Shown: positions 53,346-61,796 of the stretch, piece after piece | Layout: each line of letters starts with the position of its first letter | Numbering within the stretch: position 1 is the first letter of the stretch | Origin: Novosphingobium sp. PP1Y | GTDB lineage: Bacteria > Pseudomonadota > Alphaproteobacteria > Sphingomonadales > Sphingomonadaceae | Length of the DNA stretch: 64,000 bases | Assembly (NCBI RefSeq): GCF_000253255.1 | Contig: NC_015583.1 | Location: 248,001 to 312,000, forward strand | Direction: 5' to 3' | Notes under the pieces: generated by a model | The model's database searches: none | The model's input: only the letters and a program-made list of their open reading frames with translations | Told to the model about the DNA's origin: nothing | Position numbers and translations under genes: made by a program

Positions 53346-54434
53346 TCAGGCAGCGCTGGCGGGCTGCGGTGCGGGCACGCCAAGGGCTTCGAGCCGCCCG
53401 CGCGCCTGTTCCATGATGCGGCCGACAAGCTGCTCGCATGTCGGGATTTCGGCGATGCGGCCGCCGACGACGCCGGTGGCCATGACGCCGTGTTCGACGT
53501 CGCCCTCGACGACGGCCTTCTGGATCAGCATCGGCATTGTCGCGGCCATCATTGCCTGCTTCAGGGGCATGGCGCCGTGCGCGGTCATGCCCTTTGCCGA
53601 CCGGATGAACTCCAGCCACGAGGCCCCGGTCTGCTTCTTCATCTGAAGCCCTGCTTCCATGGCGCGCAGCCACATGCCCAGACTGCCCGATTTCTCGATG
53701 CGGTCCATCAGCTTGCTGCGGATCATGCGCTGGGGAATGCCGTCCAGCTTCGTGGTCACGACGATCGCGTCGGTCGAGGCCTTGAGGTATTCGGCCTTGG
53801 TGACATCGGGCACCGGGCTCTCCTGCGTCAACAGGAAGCGCGTCCCCATGGCGATGCCCACCGCGCCGTAAGCCAGCGCCGCGACGAGGCCGCGCCCGTC
53901 GGCAAAGCCGCCGCAGGCAATCACGGGAACGTCCACGCTGTCGAGCACTTGCGGAAGCAGGATCGTGGTGGGCACCGAACCTGTATGCCCGCCGCCCTCG
54001 CCGCCCTGAACGCTGACCATGTCGACACCCAATTCGACCATCTTCTTCGCGTGCTTCACCGCGCCCACGGTGGGGATGCAGAGGATGCCCGCATCCTTGA
54101 AACGACCGATCATCCTGGCGTTCGGTCCCCGCCCGAAGCTGACCGCGCGCACCTGCTCGCGGTTCTCGAGGATCAGTTCGACGATCCTGTCGGCACCGGG
54201 CTGAAACGAGTGGAAGTTGACGCCGAAGGGACGGTCGGTCCCCTTGCGCACGGCAAGGATCTTCTCGCGCACCTCATCGGGCGTCATGACCGCTGCGCCG
54301 AGAAAGCCGAAGGCCCCGGCATTGGAGCTGGCGATGACGAGCGAAGGCTCGGCCACCCAGCCCATCGCGGTCTGGATGATCGGGGCCGAACAGCCCAGCC
54401 TTTCGCAAAGAACCGTTTGAAGCGGATTGCCCAT
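53346..54434 (-). CDS. ipdC: IpdC-like flavin-dependent oxidoreductase
   Basis: A 362-residue nitronate-monooxygenase-like FMN protein: PIIQTAMGWVAEPSLVIAS, GAFGFLGAAVMTPDEVREK, VQGGEGGGHTGSVPTTILLP, VPVIACGGFADGRGLVAALA and YGAVGIAMGTRFL. IpdC is required for the C/D-ring (5-OH-HIP-CoA to HIEC-CoA) redox step. The same-strand, one-base-overlap arrangement with the enoyl-CoA hydratase and with EchA20/IpdAB supports it. Confidence 0.85.
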   Translation of the reverse strand: MGNPLQTVLCERLGCSAPIIQTAMGWVAEPSLVIASSNAGAFGFLGAAVMTPDEVREKILAVRKGTDRPFGVNFHSFQPGADRIVELILENREQVRAVSFGRGPNARMIGRFKDAGILCIPTVGAVKHAKKMVELGVDMVSVQGGEGGGHTGSVPTTILLPQVLDSVDVPVIACGGFADGRGLVAALAYGAVGIAMGTRFLLTQESPVPDVTKAEYLKASTDAIVVTTKLDGIPQRMIRSKLMDRIEKSGSLGMWLRAMEAGLQMKKQTGASWLEFIRSAKGMTAHGAMPLKQAMMAATMPMLIQKAVVEGDVEHGVMATGVVGGRIAEIPTCEQLVGRIMEQARGRLEALGVPAPQPASAA

Positions 54435-55333
54435 CAGCTTTCGCCCGCATCTTTCTTGTTGGCGCTCGCGGCCGACTTGCCGCTGACGCCCGCAATCGAA
54501 TTGCCGGTGACGAGATCGTTCTGGGCATGAGCGAAGTGGTGCATGTGATAGACCGCATCCATCGCCGTGCGCTTGCCGCCCAGTTCCTCGACATGGTTCA
54601 CGGCCTGCTTGGTCAGCCAGTTGCCTAGACGCGGCTGACCCGCAAGCTTTGCAGCCCAGGTGGCCACCGCGTCACGCAATTCGGCGCGCGGCACCAGCTT
54701 GTTGACCATGCCGAACTGCTCGGCGCGCTGCGCGCTCATGCGCTCGCCCAGCAGCAGGAACTCCTTGGCAATGCGCGGCGGCAATTCATAGGCATGGGCG
54801 AAGTATTCGACCCCGGGAATACCCATCAAGGGGTTCACCGGGTCCTGGAAGAACGCATCCTCGCTGGCCACGATCAGGTCGCAGACCCACGCGAGCATGA
54901 GGCCACCCGCCACGCAGGCGCCCTGCACCATGGCTATCGTCGGCTTGGGCACGTCACGCCAGCGCCGACACATGCCCAGGTACTGCTCCTTTTCGCGGGT
55001 GTAGAGCAGTTCCGCCGCCGGCTTGTTGGTGTGCGGGGCGACCATCAGCCGCTTGTCGAACTCGAAATGCAGGTCGCGCCCCGGCGTGCCGATGTCGTGC
55101 CCGGCGGAGAAGTGCTTGCCGTTGCCGCCCAGCACGATGCAGCGGACCTCGTCGTCATTCGTCGCGCGCATGAAGGCGTCATCGAGCGCATAAGTCATCT
55201 GCCCGTTCTGGGCATTGTTGAACGTCGGCCGGTTCATCATGATCCACGCGACATGGTCGATCACCTCGTAGGTGACCGGCTCGCCAGTCTCATAGACGAT
55301 GTCGACTTTCTGCGGTTCGACGAAGTCGCTCAT
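54434..55333 (-). CDS. Enoyl-CoA hydratase/crotonase family protein
   Basis: A 299-residue crotonase-fold protein with an N-terminal extension (SDFVEPQKVDIVYETGEPVT), oxyanion hole GGNGKHFSAGHDIG, and VQGACVAGGLMLAWVCDLIV. It resembles enoyl-CoA hydratases found with IpdABC in steroid clusters but I cannot fix the reaction. Start ATG 55333 has GGAGAG upstream and gives the family start. It lies 25 bases from IpdB. Confidence 0.87.
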   Translation of the reverse strand: MSDFVEPQKVDIVYETGEPVTYEVIDHVAWIMMNRPTFNNAQNGQMTYALDDAFMRATNDDEVRCIVLGGNGKHFSAGHDIGTPGRDLHFEFDKRLMVAPHTNKPAAELLYTREKEQYLGMCRRWRDVPKPTIAMVQGACVAGGLMLAWVCDLIVASEDAFFQDPVNPLMGIPGVEYFAHAYELPPRIAKEFLLLGERMSAQRAEQFGMVNKLVPRAELRDAVATWAAKLAGQPRLGNWLTKQAVNHVEELGGKRTAMDAVYHMHHFAHAQNDLVTGNSIAGVSGKSAASANKKDAGES

Positions 55334-55358
55334 GGTCGCTCTCCAATGCACTTCTGGC

Positions 55359-56162
55359 TCAGCCGCGAAGGGCCGGCGGGTTATCCTTGATCACACTCGC
55401 GCGGATACCGTGCGGATCGAGCCGCGCGATGATCTCCAGCGCCTCGGCGCCCGGCAGCGGCGTTTGCGCAACGTCTTCAGCCAATTCGAGTGCGAAACCG
55501 GTCGCTTCCTGCACTTCGTCGAAGGTCACGCCGGGGTGCAACGAGACGACGCGCATCGCCCGGTTGCCCTCAGCGTCCTTGCCGCCGAAGTCGATCACGC
55601 ACAGGTTGGTCACGATCGTGCGCAGGTCGACTCCGGAGTAGTTTCCGCCCGCAACGCGCTTGGCCGGATTATACCCCGCTCCCGAGATCATATCGACCTC
55701 GCCGGGCACGAAAACACGCGGACTGTGCGCCGGGAAGAAGAACGAATTGGGGTGGTAGATCGTGTTGCCAGGAAAGCCGCGCACGCCCAGCATCTGCGTC
55801 TTGGGCTGCTGGTATGTGCCGCCCATGTACGAGAGGTTGATCTGGCCGAAACGGTCGATCTGGGTCGGCGTGACCATCGCGTGGCGGCGCCCCGTCCACA
55901 CCGCGCTGTCGAAGAAGCGCGAGAATGGGAGGTGCCCGGCAGGCTTGCGATCGTCGTAGGCACGCGGCCCGATCGGCACCGGCTGCTCGACCAGATAGCA
56001 TTCACCATCGGTCATCATCAGTTCGGGACTGTGGGTCAGCTTGGCGAGACTGGCACCCAGACGCGGCACAGGGCCGACGCCCGTCGCGACGATTTCGCCA
56101 TTGCCGCGGAAGGCCTCCGAGGCCGCGAAGATGCAGAGTTCTGTAAGGGTAACCTGGGTCAT
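55359..56162 (-). CDS. ipdB: IpdB-like subunit of COCHEA-CoA hydrolase
   Basis: A 267-residue class I CoA-transferase-fold subunit (TLTELCIFAASEAFRGNGEI, GPVPRLGASLAK, MVTPTQIDRFGQINLSYMGG, GVRGFPGNTIYHPNSFFFPA). IpdA/IpdB form a heteromeric hydrolase that opens ring C of COCHEA-CoA; unlike true CoA-transferases they do not move CoA. The start shares one base with the IpdA stop. Confidence 0.9.
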   Translation of the reverse strand: MTQVTLTELCIFAASEAFRGNGEIVATGVGPVPRLGASLAKLTHSPELMMTDGECYLVEQPVPIGPRAYDDRKPAGHLPFSRFFDSAVWTGRRHAMVTPTQIDRFGQINLSYMGGTYQQPKTQMLGVRGFPGNTIYHPNSFFFPAHSPRVFVPGEVDMISGAGYNPAKRVAGGNYSGVDLRTIVTNLCVIDFGGKDAEGNRAMRVVSLHPGVTFDEVQEATGFALELAEDVAQTPLPGAEALEIIARLDPHGIRASVIKDNPPALRG

Positions 56163-57043
56163 CAGAATATCGGGAGCGGAAGAGCCGCCACCGCCTCCTT
56201 TCCGCCATTGCTTTCAAGGTATTGCGCTTCGCTCGCGCCGACGAAGCGGTCTTTCACCGCATCCCAGTCGCCCGGGTCCTTCGCCGCGCCGGCGTAGGCC
56301 TTGAACGCCTTCATGTCCCAGCCATAGTGCGGGGGCATCGAGCTGGGATGAGCGCCGCAGGGCATCTCGACGACACCGTTCACGAAGCACCGCTCGAACA
56401 GGTTGGCCTGCGCGTGCTCGGGATAGTGGTCCTCCATGCGGTCCACCAGTTCCTCGCAAGACACGAAGGTCTTCTGCGCGGCTTTCGCGAACCACTCGTC
56501 ATAATAGACGTCGGGCCCGTAGACCTGCACATTGCCGCGCCAGTCGGAACGGTTGACGTGGACCAGCGCGACATCGAGCTTGAGCGCTGGCATCGCAATC
56601 AGCGTCTCGCCGTCCGCGTAGGGCGATTGCACTGTCTTGAGCCCGCCCAGCTCGGCAAGATCGGTGCCCAGCCCGACACGGGTGGGCAGGAAAGGAAGCT
56701 GGAAGGCAGCTGCCTTCAGGCCCCACTGGAACATGCCCTCGTCCACTTCCAGGACTTCGAGCTTGCCACCCTCGCGCGCCTTGCGGAACCATGGTTCGAG
56801 CGGGATCGCATCAAGCGAGACGAATGCGAAGACCAGCTTCTTCACCTTGCCGGCCGCGCAAAGCATGCCGACATCGGCGCCGCCATAGGCAACGACGGTC
56901 AGGTCCTTGACGTCCGAACGCAGAAGCTCGCGCACCAGCGCCATCGGCTTGCGACGCGGACCCCAGCCGCCGATACCGACGGTCATACCGTCCCTGATCT
57001 GCGCGACGATTTCCGCCGCGCTCATCCGCTTGTCGAGCATCAT
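56162..57043 (-). CDS. ipdA: IpdA-like subunit of COCHEA-CoA hydrolase
   Basis: A 293-residue CoA-transferase-fold subunit. It has DKRMSAAEIVAQIRDGMTVG, IGGWGPRRKPMALVRELLRS, AYGGADVGMLCAAGKVKKLV, LDVALVHVNRSDWRGNVQVY and ARANLFERCFVNGVVEMP-type ending. The IGGWGPRRKP block is typical for IpdA. Start ATG 57043 overlaps the HsaC stop (ATGA); ATG 57040 follows directly. It functions together with IpdB in ring C opening. Confidence 0.9.
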   Translation of the reverse strand: MMLDKRMSAAEIVAQIRDGMTVGIGGWGPRRKPMALVRELLRSDVKDLTVVAYGGADVGMLCAAGKVKKLVFAFVSLDAIPLEPWFRKAREGGKLEVLEVDEGMFQWGLKAAAFQLPFLPTRVGLGTDLAELGGLKTVQSPYADGETLIAMPALKLDVALVHVNRSDWRGNVQVYGPDVYYDEWFAKAAQKTFVSCEELVDRMEDHYPEHAQANLFERCFVNGVVEMPCGAHPSSMPPHYGWDMKAFKAYAGAAKDPGDWDAVKDRFVGASEAQYLESNGGKEAVAALPLPIF

Positions 57044-57969
57044 GCCCCTTTCTCTTGTTCCTGCTGTTCCTTGAGGGCCTTCTGCCAGGCCCATTCATGG
57101 CCCCAGACGCTAATCCCTTCGTGCTTCGTCACTTCCCAGCTGGCCGGATCGATGATCAGGCTGTCGCACCCGATCTCGAGATCGAAACCCGAGGGAGTCT
57201 GTACGTAGAACCCTGTCGTCTCGTCGTTGACGTGGCGGCCCAGCGTGGCGCTTTCCGGGTAGCCGAAGCGCTTCATGCGATCGTGCGCCTTGCCCACCTC
57301 GATCAGGTCGGGAAGCTCCAGCATGATATGCACAGCGCCCGAAGGCGGAACCGGGCCTTCCCCGAAAGCGATAGAATGATGACGGCCGTTGTCCGCATGC
57401 AGGAAGGCAAAGCCCATCGACGGCGCATCCGGCCCCATCAGGTGAAAGCGCGGCATGTCGGTCTCGTGGAAACCCACGACATCGCGATGAAACGCAATGG
57501 TCTCCTCGAAATCGGGGGCGGAAAATACCGCATGGCCCATTCCAAGATCGCCGGTGAGAAATTCCGGCACGCCGATCGGAGAGACGAAAGGCTTATCGCT
57601 GCGCGCATCGCCGCAATAGAATTCAAGGCCGTTTCCGGCCGGATCGCTAGTCCGGAACATCGCCTCCGCACCGCGGCCTGCGGCCTCGTTCGCATCGGCC
57701 CATTCGACCGGGCGCGCGGCATCGCCTATCCTGACCGCCAGGGCATCGAGCGCGGCGCGATCGGTCAGTTCATATCCCGCCGCGACGAACCATTCGCGCG
57801 TGCCGGCCTCGATCCGGAAACGAAACACCCGATCATCCACGCGGTACAGCGCAGCGCCATCGGCAGCATCGGGCGCACGCATGGCTCCTGCGAACTGCGT
57901 GAGGAAGGTATTCCATTCCTCGGGCTTCGCCGTTTCGACGACGACATAGCCAAGTGCCTTGATACCCAT
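57040..57969 (-). CDS. hsaC: HsaC/TesB-type extradiol dioxygenase (3,4-DHSA 4,5-cleavage)
   Basis: A 309-residue two-domain vicinal-oxygen-chelate extradiol dioxygenase. The C-terminal domain holds the Fe(II) ligands His (DLGMGHAVFSAPDFEET), His (GRHHSIAFGEG) and Glu (GFYVQTPSGFDLEIGCD). The N-terminal start GIKALGYVVVETAKPEEW is typical. It opens the catecholic ring A of 3,4-dihydroxy-9,10-seco steroid. It is in the minus operon with IpdA and an SDR and is divergent from the rest of the hsa genes. Confidence 0.9.
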   Translation of the reverse strand: MGIKALGYVVVETAKPEEWNTFLTQFAGAMRAPDAADGAALYRVDDRVFRFRIEAGTREWFVAAGYELTDRAALDALAVRIGDAARPVEWADANEAAGRGAEAMFRTSDPAGNGLEFYCGDARSDKPFVSPIGVPEFLTGDLGMGHAVFSAPDFEETIAFHRDVVGFHETDMPRFHLMGPDAPSMGFAFLHADNGRHHSIAFGEGPVPPSGAVHIMLELPDLIEVGKAHDRMKRFGYPESATLGRHVNDETTGFYVQTPSGFDLEIGCDSLIIDPASWEVTKHEGISVWGHEWAWQKALKEQQEQEKGA

Positions 57970-57976
57970 GGTCAGT

Positions 57977-58741
57977 TCAATTTCCTTTCACGAGGTCGAG
58001 GAAGTACGGACGCTCGCCACCACCATCGACGTTGATCCGCGCGCCGCTGACCCATGAGGCCATCTCCGAGCAGAGCCAGAGCACGGCGCCCGCTGCATCC
58101 TGGCCTGTCCCCATGCGGCCCAACGGCATCGAGGCACCGACACGGGCCTGCGCTTCCGTCTCGCCATAGGTGAGTTGGGAAGTTTCGGTCTGCATGAGCC
58201 CCAGGATCAGGGCGTTGACGCGGATGCCGTCAGGCCCCCATTCCTGGGCCAGACTTTGCGTAAGATTGAGCAGCCCTGCCTTCGCAGCTCCATAAGCTGC
58301 CGTGCCGGGGCTGGGCCGGATGCCCGATACGCTCGCAATATTGACGATGCTTCCCGCTCCGGCAGCCTGCATCGGCGCATGGGCGGCCTGGGACATGTAC
58401 ATGGCCGCATTGAGATTGAGCCGCACGATCGCATCGAAGAAGCGCGAGCTCGCGGTTGCTGCCGGTGCTTCGGGCGATCCCCCGGCATTGTTGACCAGAA
58501 TGTCGAGGCGGCCATGGTCTTCGACAACAGCCTCCACGAGCGCGGCAGCCTGATCGGCCTCGCGTATGTCAGCTGCGCGAAAGCGCACCCCGACAGGGAG
58601 GTCGTCCGGCTCGCTGCGGCCACACACCACCACCGAGGCACCCGTCTGCGCGAGGGCGTCAGCAATGCCGCGGCCGAGGCCACGCGTGCCGCCGGTCACG
58701 ATGGCAACCTTCCCTGAAAGATCGATGGTCTGCTTGCCCAT
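57977..58741 (-). CDS. Short-chain dehydrogenase/reductase, first gene of the 17-gene operon
   Basis: A 254-residue SDR with TGGTRGLG, NNAGGSPEAPAA, SVSGIRPSPGTAAYGAAKAG (Tyr-Gly-Ala-Ala-Lys) and the C-terminal GGGERPYFLDLV. ATG 58741 has GGAG six bases upstream; a GTG directly before it is less likely. It leads the minus-strand operon that also contains HsaC and IpdAB, so it probably acts on a seco-steroid or HIP intermediate. The operator candidate A lies 111 bases upstream. Confidence 0.88.
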   Translation of the reverse strand: MGKQTIDLSGKVAIVTGGTRGLGRGIADALAQTGASVVVCGRSEPDDLPVGVRFRAADIREADQAAALVEAVVEDHGRLDILVNNAGGSPEAPAATASSRFFDAIVRLNLNAAMYMSQAAHAPMQAAGAGSIVNIASVSGIRPSPGTAAYGAAKAGLLNLTQSLAQEWGPDGIRVNALILGLMQTETSQLTYGETEAQARVGASMPLGRMGTGQDAAGAVLWLCSEMASWVSGARINVDGGGERPYFLDLVKGN

Positions 58742-58851
58742 CACGGGCTCCTCTCTCCTGCAAAACCGATTCGGCCAACGGAAATTCGCGTCCGTTCAGA
58801 CCTTGCCAATCTGCACATATCGAAAGCTCAACGGCTTTTCAATTGACGATT

Positions 58852-58881
58852 TGCGTATCACATGCCATTTATTTTTACGAA
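58852..58881. promoter_or_regulatory. Operator candidate A: TGCGTA-N18-TACGAA
   Basis: TGCGTA (58852-58857) and TACGAA (58876-58881) share half-sites and N18 spacing with sites B, C and D. It lies between the two largest divergent steroid operons: 53 bases before HsaA and 111 before the SDR. With site B it shares TGCGTAT-N12-ATTTTTACG exactly. It could control both directions. Confidence 0.62.
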
Positions 58882-58933
58882 TGCAGCGCAGATGAGCGTT
58901 GCCCTGATTCGTTACGAGGGAGAGAAGAGCGAA

Positions 58934-60148
58934 ATGGCCAGCACAGCCTCAGTCACAGACGCGGCCGCAGCGATCCCGACGCCCGAGCAGCTCGTAGAGC
59001 GTGCGCGCGCCATGATCCCGGTATTGAAGGAGCGCGCGGCGAAATGCGTCGCCGATCGGGACGTTCCGGCGGACTCGATTGCCGAGATGCAAGACGCCGG
59101 ATTCTTTCGAATTCTCCAGCCCAGGCGCTGGGGCGGCTTTGAAATGAGCCCGAATGCCTTCTACGACGTACAGAAGGCCCTCGCAGAAGGCTGCATGTCG
59201 ACGGGCTGGATGTTCGGTGTCGTCGGCTGTCACCCCTACGAACTCGCGCTTTTCGATGACAGGGCGCAACAGGAGGTCTGGGGCACGGACACCAGCGTAC
59301 TGGTCTCCTCTTCCTACCAGCCTGTAGGCAAGGTCACGCCCGTCGAAGGCGGCTTCAGGCTCTCGGGCCACTGGGGCTTTTCCACCGGCTCGATCCATTG
59401 CGACTGGGTCCTGCTCGGGTCGATGGTGCCGCCCAGCGAGCCCGGCGGCGCACCCGACATGCGCACCTTCCTGCTGCCGCGCAAGGACTACACGATCAAT
59501 CGCGATGCCTGGCAGGTCTTCGGCCTGCAGGGTACCGGCAGCCACGACATCATCGTCGACGATGTATTCGTCCCCGAATACCGCACGCATCGCTCGGTCC
59601 ATGGTTTCCTTTGCGAAAATCCCGGCCAGAAAGAAAACGACGCACCGCTCTTCACCCTGCCCTGGGCGCAGGTTTTCACCCGCTCCGTTTCGACCGCCGC
59701 GTTCGGGGGCGCGCGCGCAGCCGTGAATGCCGCGGTACAGATCATGAAGGACCGCGTCTCGACCAACACCGGCAAGGCATCCAAGGCCGACCCGTTCCTC
59801 CATGCAGCCATCGCCAAGGCGCACGCCCAGATCATCGAGATGGAAACGACCCTGCGCGCGACGTTCGACGAGCTCATGGGCTATGCAGAGCGCGGCGAGA
59901 AGATACCGATGCAGAAACGCACCCTCTTCGCCTACCAGTCATCGACCGTCGTGCGCCGTCTCGCCGACCTTGCCGACGACATGATGAAGCTGCTGGGCGG
60001 CCGGGCGATCTATAACACCAGCCCGATCATCCAGCCCTGGCTCGACCTGCACGCCGGACGTGCCCACGTTGCCAATGACCCAAGCAATCGCACGGCCGAT
60101 CTCGTCGGTTCGATGCTGGGCGAAGAGCCCAAGTTCACTTTCCTGTAA
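58934..60148 (+). CDS. hsaA: HsaA-type flavin-dependent monooxygenase (3-HSA 4-hydroxylase)
   Basis: A 404-residue acyl-CoA dehydrogenase-fold oxygenase that hydroxylates 3-HSA at C4 using reduced flavin. Family blocks: GFFRILQPRRWGGFEMSPNA, GCMSTGWMFGVVGCHPYELA, LFDDRAQQEVWGTDTSVLVS, HWGFSTGSIHCDWVLLG, GLQGTGSHDIIVDDVFVP and HAGRAHVANDPSNR. The start is ATG 58934 (GGGAGAG upstream). An earlier in-frame ATG at 58862 would overlap operator A and has no similarity, and one at 58892 is intermediate. The partner flavin reductase is encoded at the end of the operon. Confidence 0.9.
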   Translation: MASTASVTDAAAAIPTPEQLVERARAMIPVLKERAAKCVADRDVPADSIAEMQDAGFFRILQPRRWGGFEMSPNAFYDVQKALAEGCMSTGWMFGVVGCHPYELALFDDRAQQEVWGTDTSVLVSSSYQPVGKVTPVEGGFRLSGHWGFSTGSIHCDWVLLGSMVPPSEPGGAPDMRTFLLPRKDYTINRDAWQVFGLQGTGSHDIIVDDVFVPEYRTHRSVHGFLCENPGQKENDAPLFTLPWAQVFTRSVSTAAFGGARAAVNAAVQIMKDRVSTNTGKASKADPFLHAAIAKAHAQIIEMETTLRATFDELMGYAERGEKIPMQKRTLFAYQSSTVVRRLADLADDMMKLLGGRAIYNTSPIIQPWLDLHAGRAHVANDPSNRTADLVGSMLGEEPKFTFL

Positions 60149-60159
60149 GGGGGCACGGC

Positions 60160-60978
60160 ATGGCTGACATGAAGGAGGCGACGTACCGCGTCGCCGGCGG
60201 CTACGACATTCACATCCGCGAGTGCGGACAGGGCCCCGCCGTGGTCTTCTTCCACGGCAGCGGCCCTGGCGCTTCGGGCATTTCCAACTTCCGGCAGAAC
60301 GTCGACGCATTCGTCGAGGCGGGCTACCGCGTCGTGCTGCCCGATCTCATCGGCTACGGCTCCTCGTCGAAGCCCGAGGGGATCGACTACACGCTGACCC
60401 TCTTCGTCGAGACGGTATACGAGGCCCTGCGCCAGCACGGCCTCGAGAAAGCCTCGCTCGTCGGCAATTCGCTCGGCGGCGGGATCGCCATCGAGATCGC
60501 TGCGGATCATCCCGAATTCGTCCAAAACATGATCCTCATGGCCCCCGGCTGCATCGAGGAACTCGACGTCTATTTCGCGATGCCCGGCATTGCCAACATG
60601 CGCTCGTCCTTCGGCAGCCCGGATTTCTCAGAGGCCGATCAGCGCCGGCTCAACGAGAGCCTCGTCTACGACCCGGCCATGGTCACCGACGAACTCGTGG
60701 CCGAGCGTTTCGCCGTCTCGAAGACGCAGCCCAAGGACGTCATCGTCAGGATGCGCACCCACAACGTGCGTCCGCGCCTGCCCGAACTGAAGATGCCGAT
60801 CCAGCTATTCTGGGGCCGCGATGAGGCGTTCATGCCGCTATCCGGCATCGACTACTTCTTCGAGGCCTGCGAGGACGTGCGCTGCGTGACCTTCAGCAAG
60901 GTCGGCCACTGGGTCCAGCTTGAACGCGCTGCCGAATTCAACCGCTATGCAACCGGATTCCTCGATGAGCACTGCTGA
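60160..60978 (+). CDS. hsaD: HsaD-type meta-cleavage product hydrolase (4,9-DSHA hydrolase)
   Basis: A 272-residue alpha/beta hydrolase. Nucleophile Ser104 is in VGNSLGGGIA, with Asp221 (WGRDEAFMPL) and His250 (VGHWVQLE) completing the triad, and the oxyanion segment HGSGPGASG. It cuts the ring-opened 4,9-DSHA into 2-hydroxyhexa-2,4-dienoate and HIP-type (C/D-ring) acid. It overlaps HsaE by 14 bases. Confidence 0.9.
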   Translation: MADMKEATYRVAGGYDIHIRECGQGPAVVFFHGSGPGASGISNFRQNVDAFVEAGYRVVLPDLIGYGSSSKPEGIDYTLTLFVETVYEALRQHGLEKASLVGNSLGGGIAIEIAADHPEFVQNMILMAPGCIEELDVYFAMPGIANMRSSFGSPDFSEADQRRLNESLVYDPAMVTDELVAERFAVSKTQPKDVIVRMRTHNVRPRLPELKMPIQLFWGRDEAFMPLSGIDYFFEACEDVRCVTFSKVGHWVQLERAAEFNRYATGFLDEHC

Positions 60979-61768
60979 AACTTACGGAAAGGCACTTTAC
61001 GATGCCCTTCGCGGTCGCAAGACGCTCGCCCCGCTCATCGAGCAGGATAACGCGCTGACGATTGACGATGCCTATGCGATCAGCCTGGATTTCCTTGCCC
61101 GCCGCCGGGCGGATGGGGAGAAGGTGGTCGGCAAGAAGATCGGCGTCACTTCGCGGGCGGTGCAGGACATGCTGGACGTGCACCAGCCCGACTTCGGCTT
61201 CCTGACCGACTGGATGTACGTCGAGGGCGACATCGACATCGACGACAAGGCGCTGATCGCGCCGCGCGCCGAAGCCGAGATCGCCTTTGTCCTCAAGGAA
61301 GGTCTGAAGGGCCCCGGGGTCACCGCCGCCGATGTCATGGCGGCGACTGAAAGCATCGTCCCGTGCTTCGAGATCGTCGACAGCCGCATCACCGACTGGA
61401 AGATCTCCATTGTCGATACCGTCTCGGACAATGCCTCCTGCGGCGTCTATGTGCTGGGTGAGGAACGCCTCGATCCTGCCGGGCTCGACCTGCCGGGCCT
61501 GCACGTGGCCGTCACCAAGAACGGAGAGCCGCTATCCGAAGGCTATGGGCACGCGGTCCAGGGCGACCCGGCGCAGGCCGTCGCCTGGCTTGCCAATACG
61601 CTGGGCCAATACGGCGTCACCCTCGATGCGGGCGACGTCATTCTCTCCGGTTCGCTGGTTCCTCTTGCCCCCGCGGTGAAGGGTGACCGTTTCGAAATGA
61701 TCCTGAGCGACTCCAACCCGGAAAACGGGGGCCGGAAAATCGGCTCTTGCGTCGCGCAATTCGTTTGA
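60965..61768 (+). CDS. hsaE: HsaE-type 2-hydroxypenta-2,4-dienoate hydratase
   Basis: A 267-residue hydratase of the 4-oxalocrotonate decarboxylase/FAH-like fold. Features are KKIGVTSRAVQDMLDVHQPD, PRAEAEIAFVLKEGL (metal Glu residues), VDSRITDWKISIVDTVSDN and DVILSGSLVPLAPAVKGDRF. It hydrates the dienoate released by HsaD to a 4-hydroxy-2-oxo acid. The start ATG 60965 lies within the HsaD gene's end. Confidence 0.9.
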   Translation: MSTAETYGKALYDALRGRKTLAPLIEQDNALTIDDAYAISLDFLARRRADGEKVVGKKIGVTSRAVQDMLDVHQPDFGFLTDWMYVEGDIDIDDKALIAPRAEAEIAFVLKEGLKGPGVTAADVMAATESIVPCFEIVDSRITDWKISIVDTVSDNASCGVYVLGEERLDPAGLDLPGLHVAVTKNGEPLSEGYGHAVQGDPAQAVAWLANTLGQYGVTLDAGDVILSGSLVPLAPAVKGDRFEMILSDSNPENGGRKIGSCVAQFV

Positions 61769-61796
61769 AAGCCAAATAGGTTTAAAGGACTGTGAC

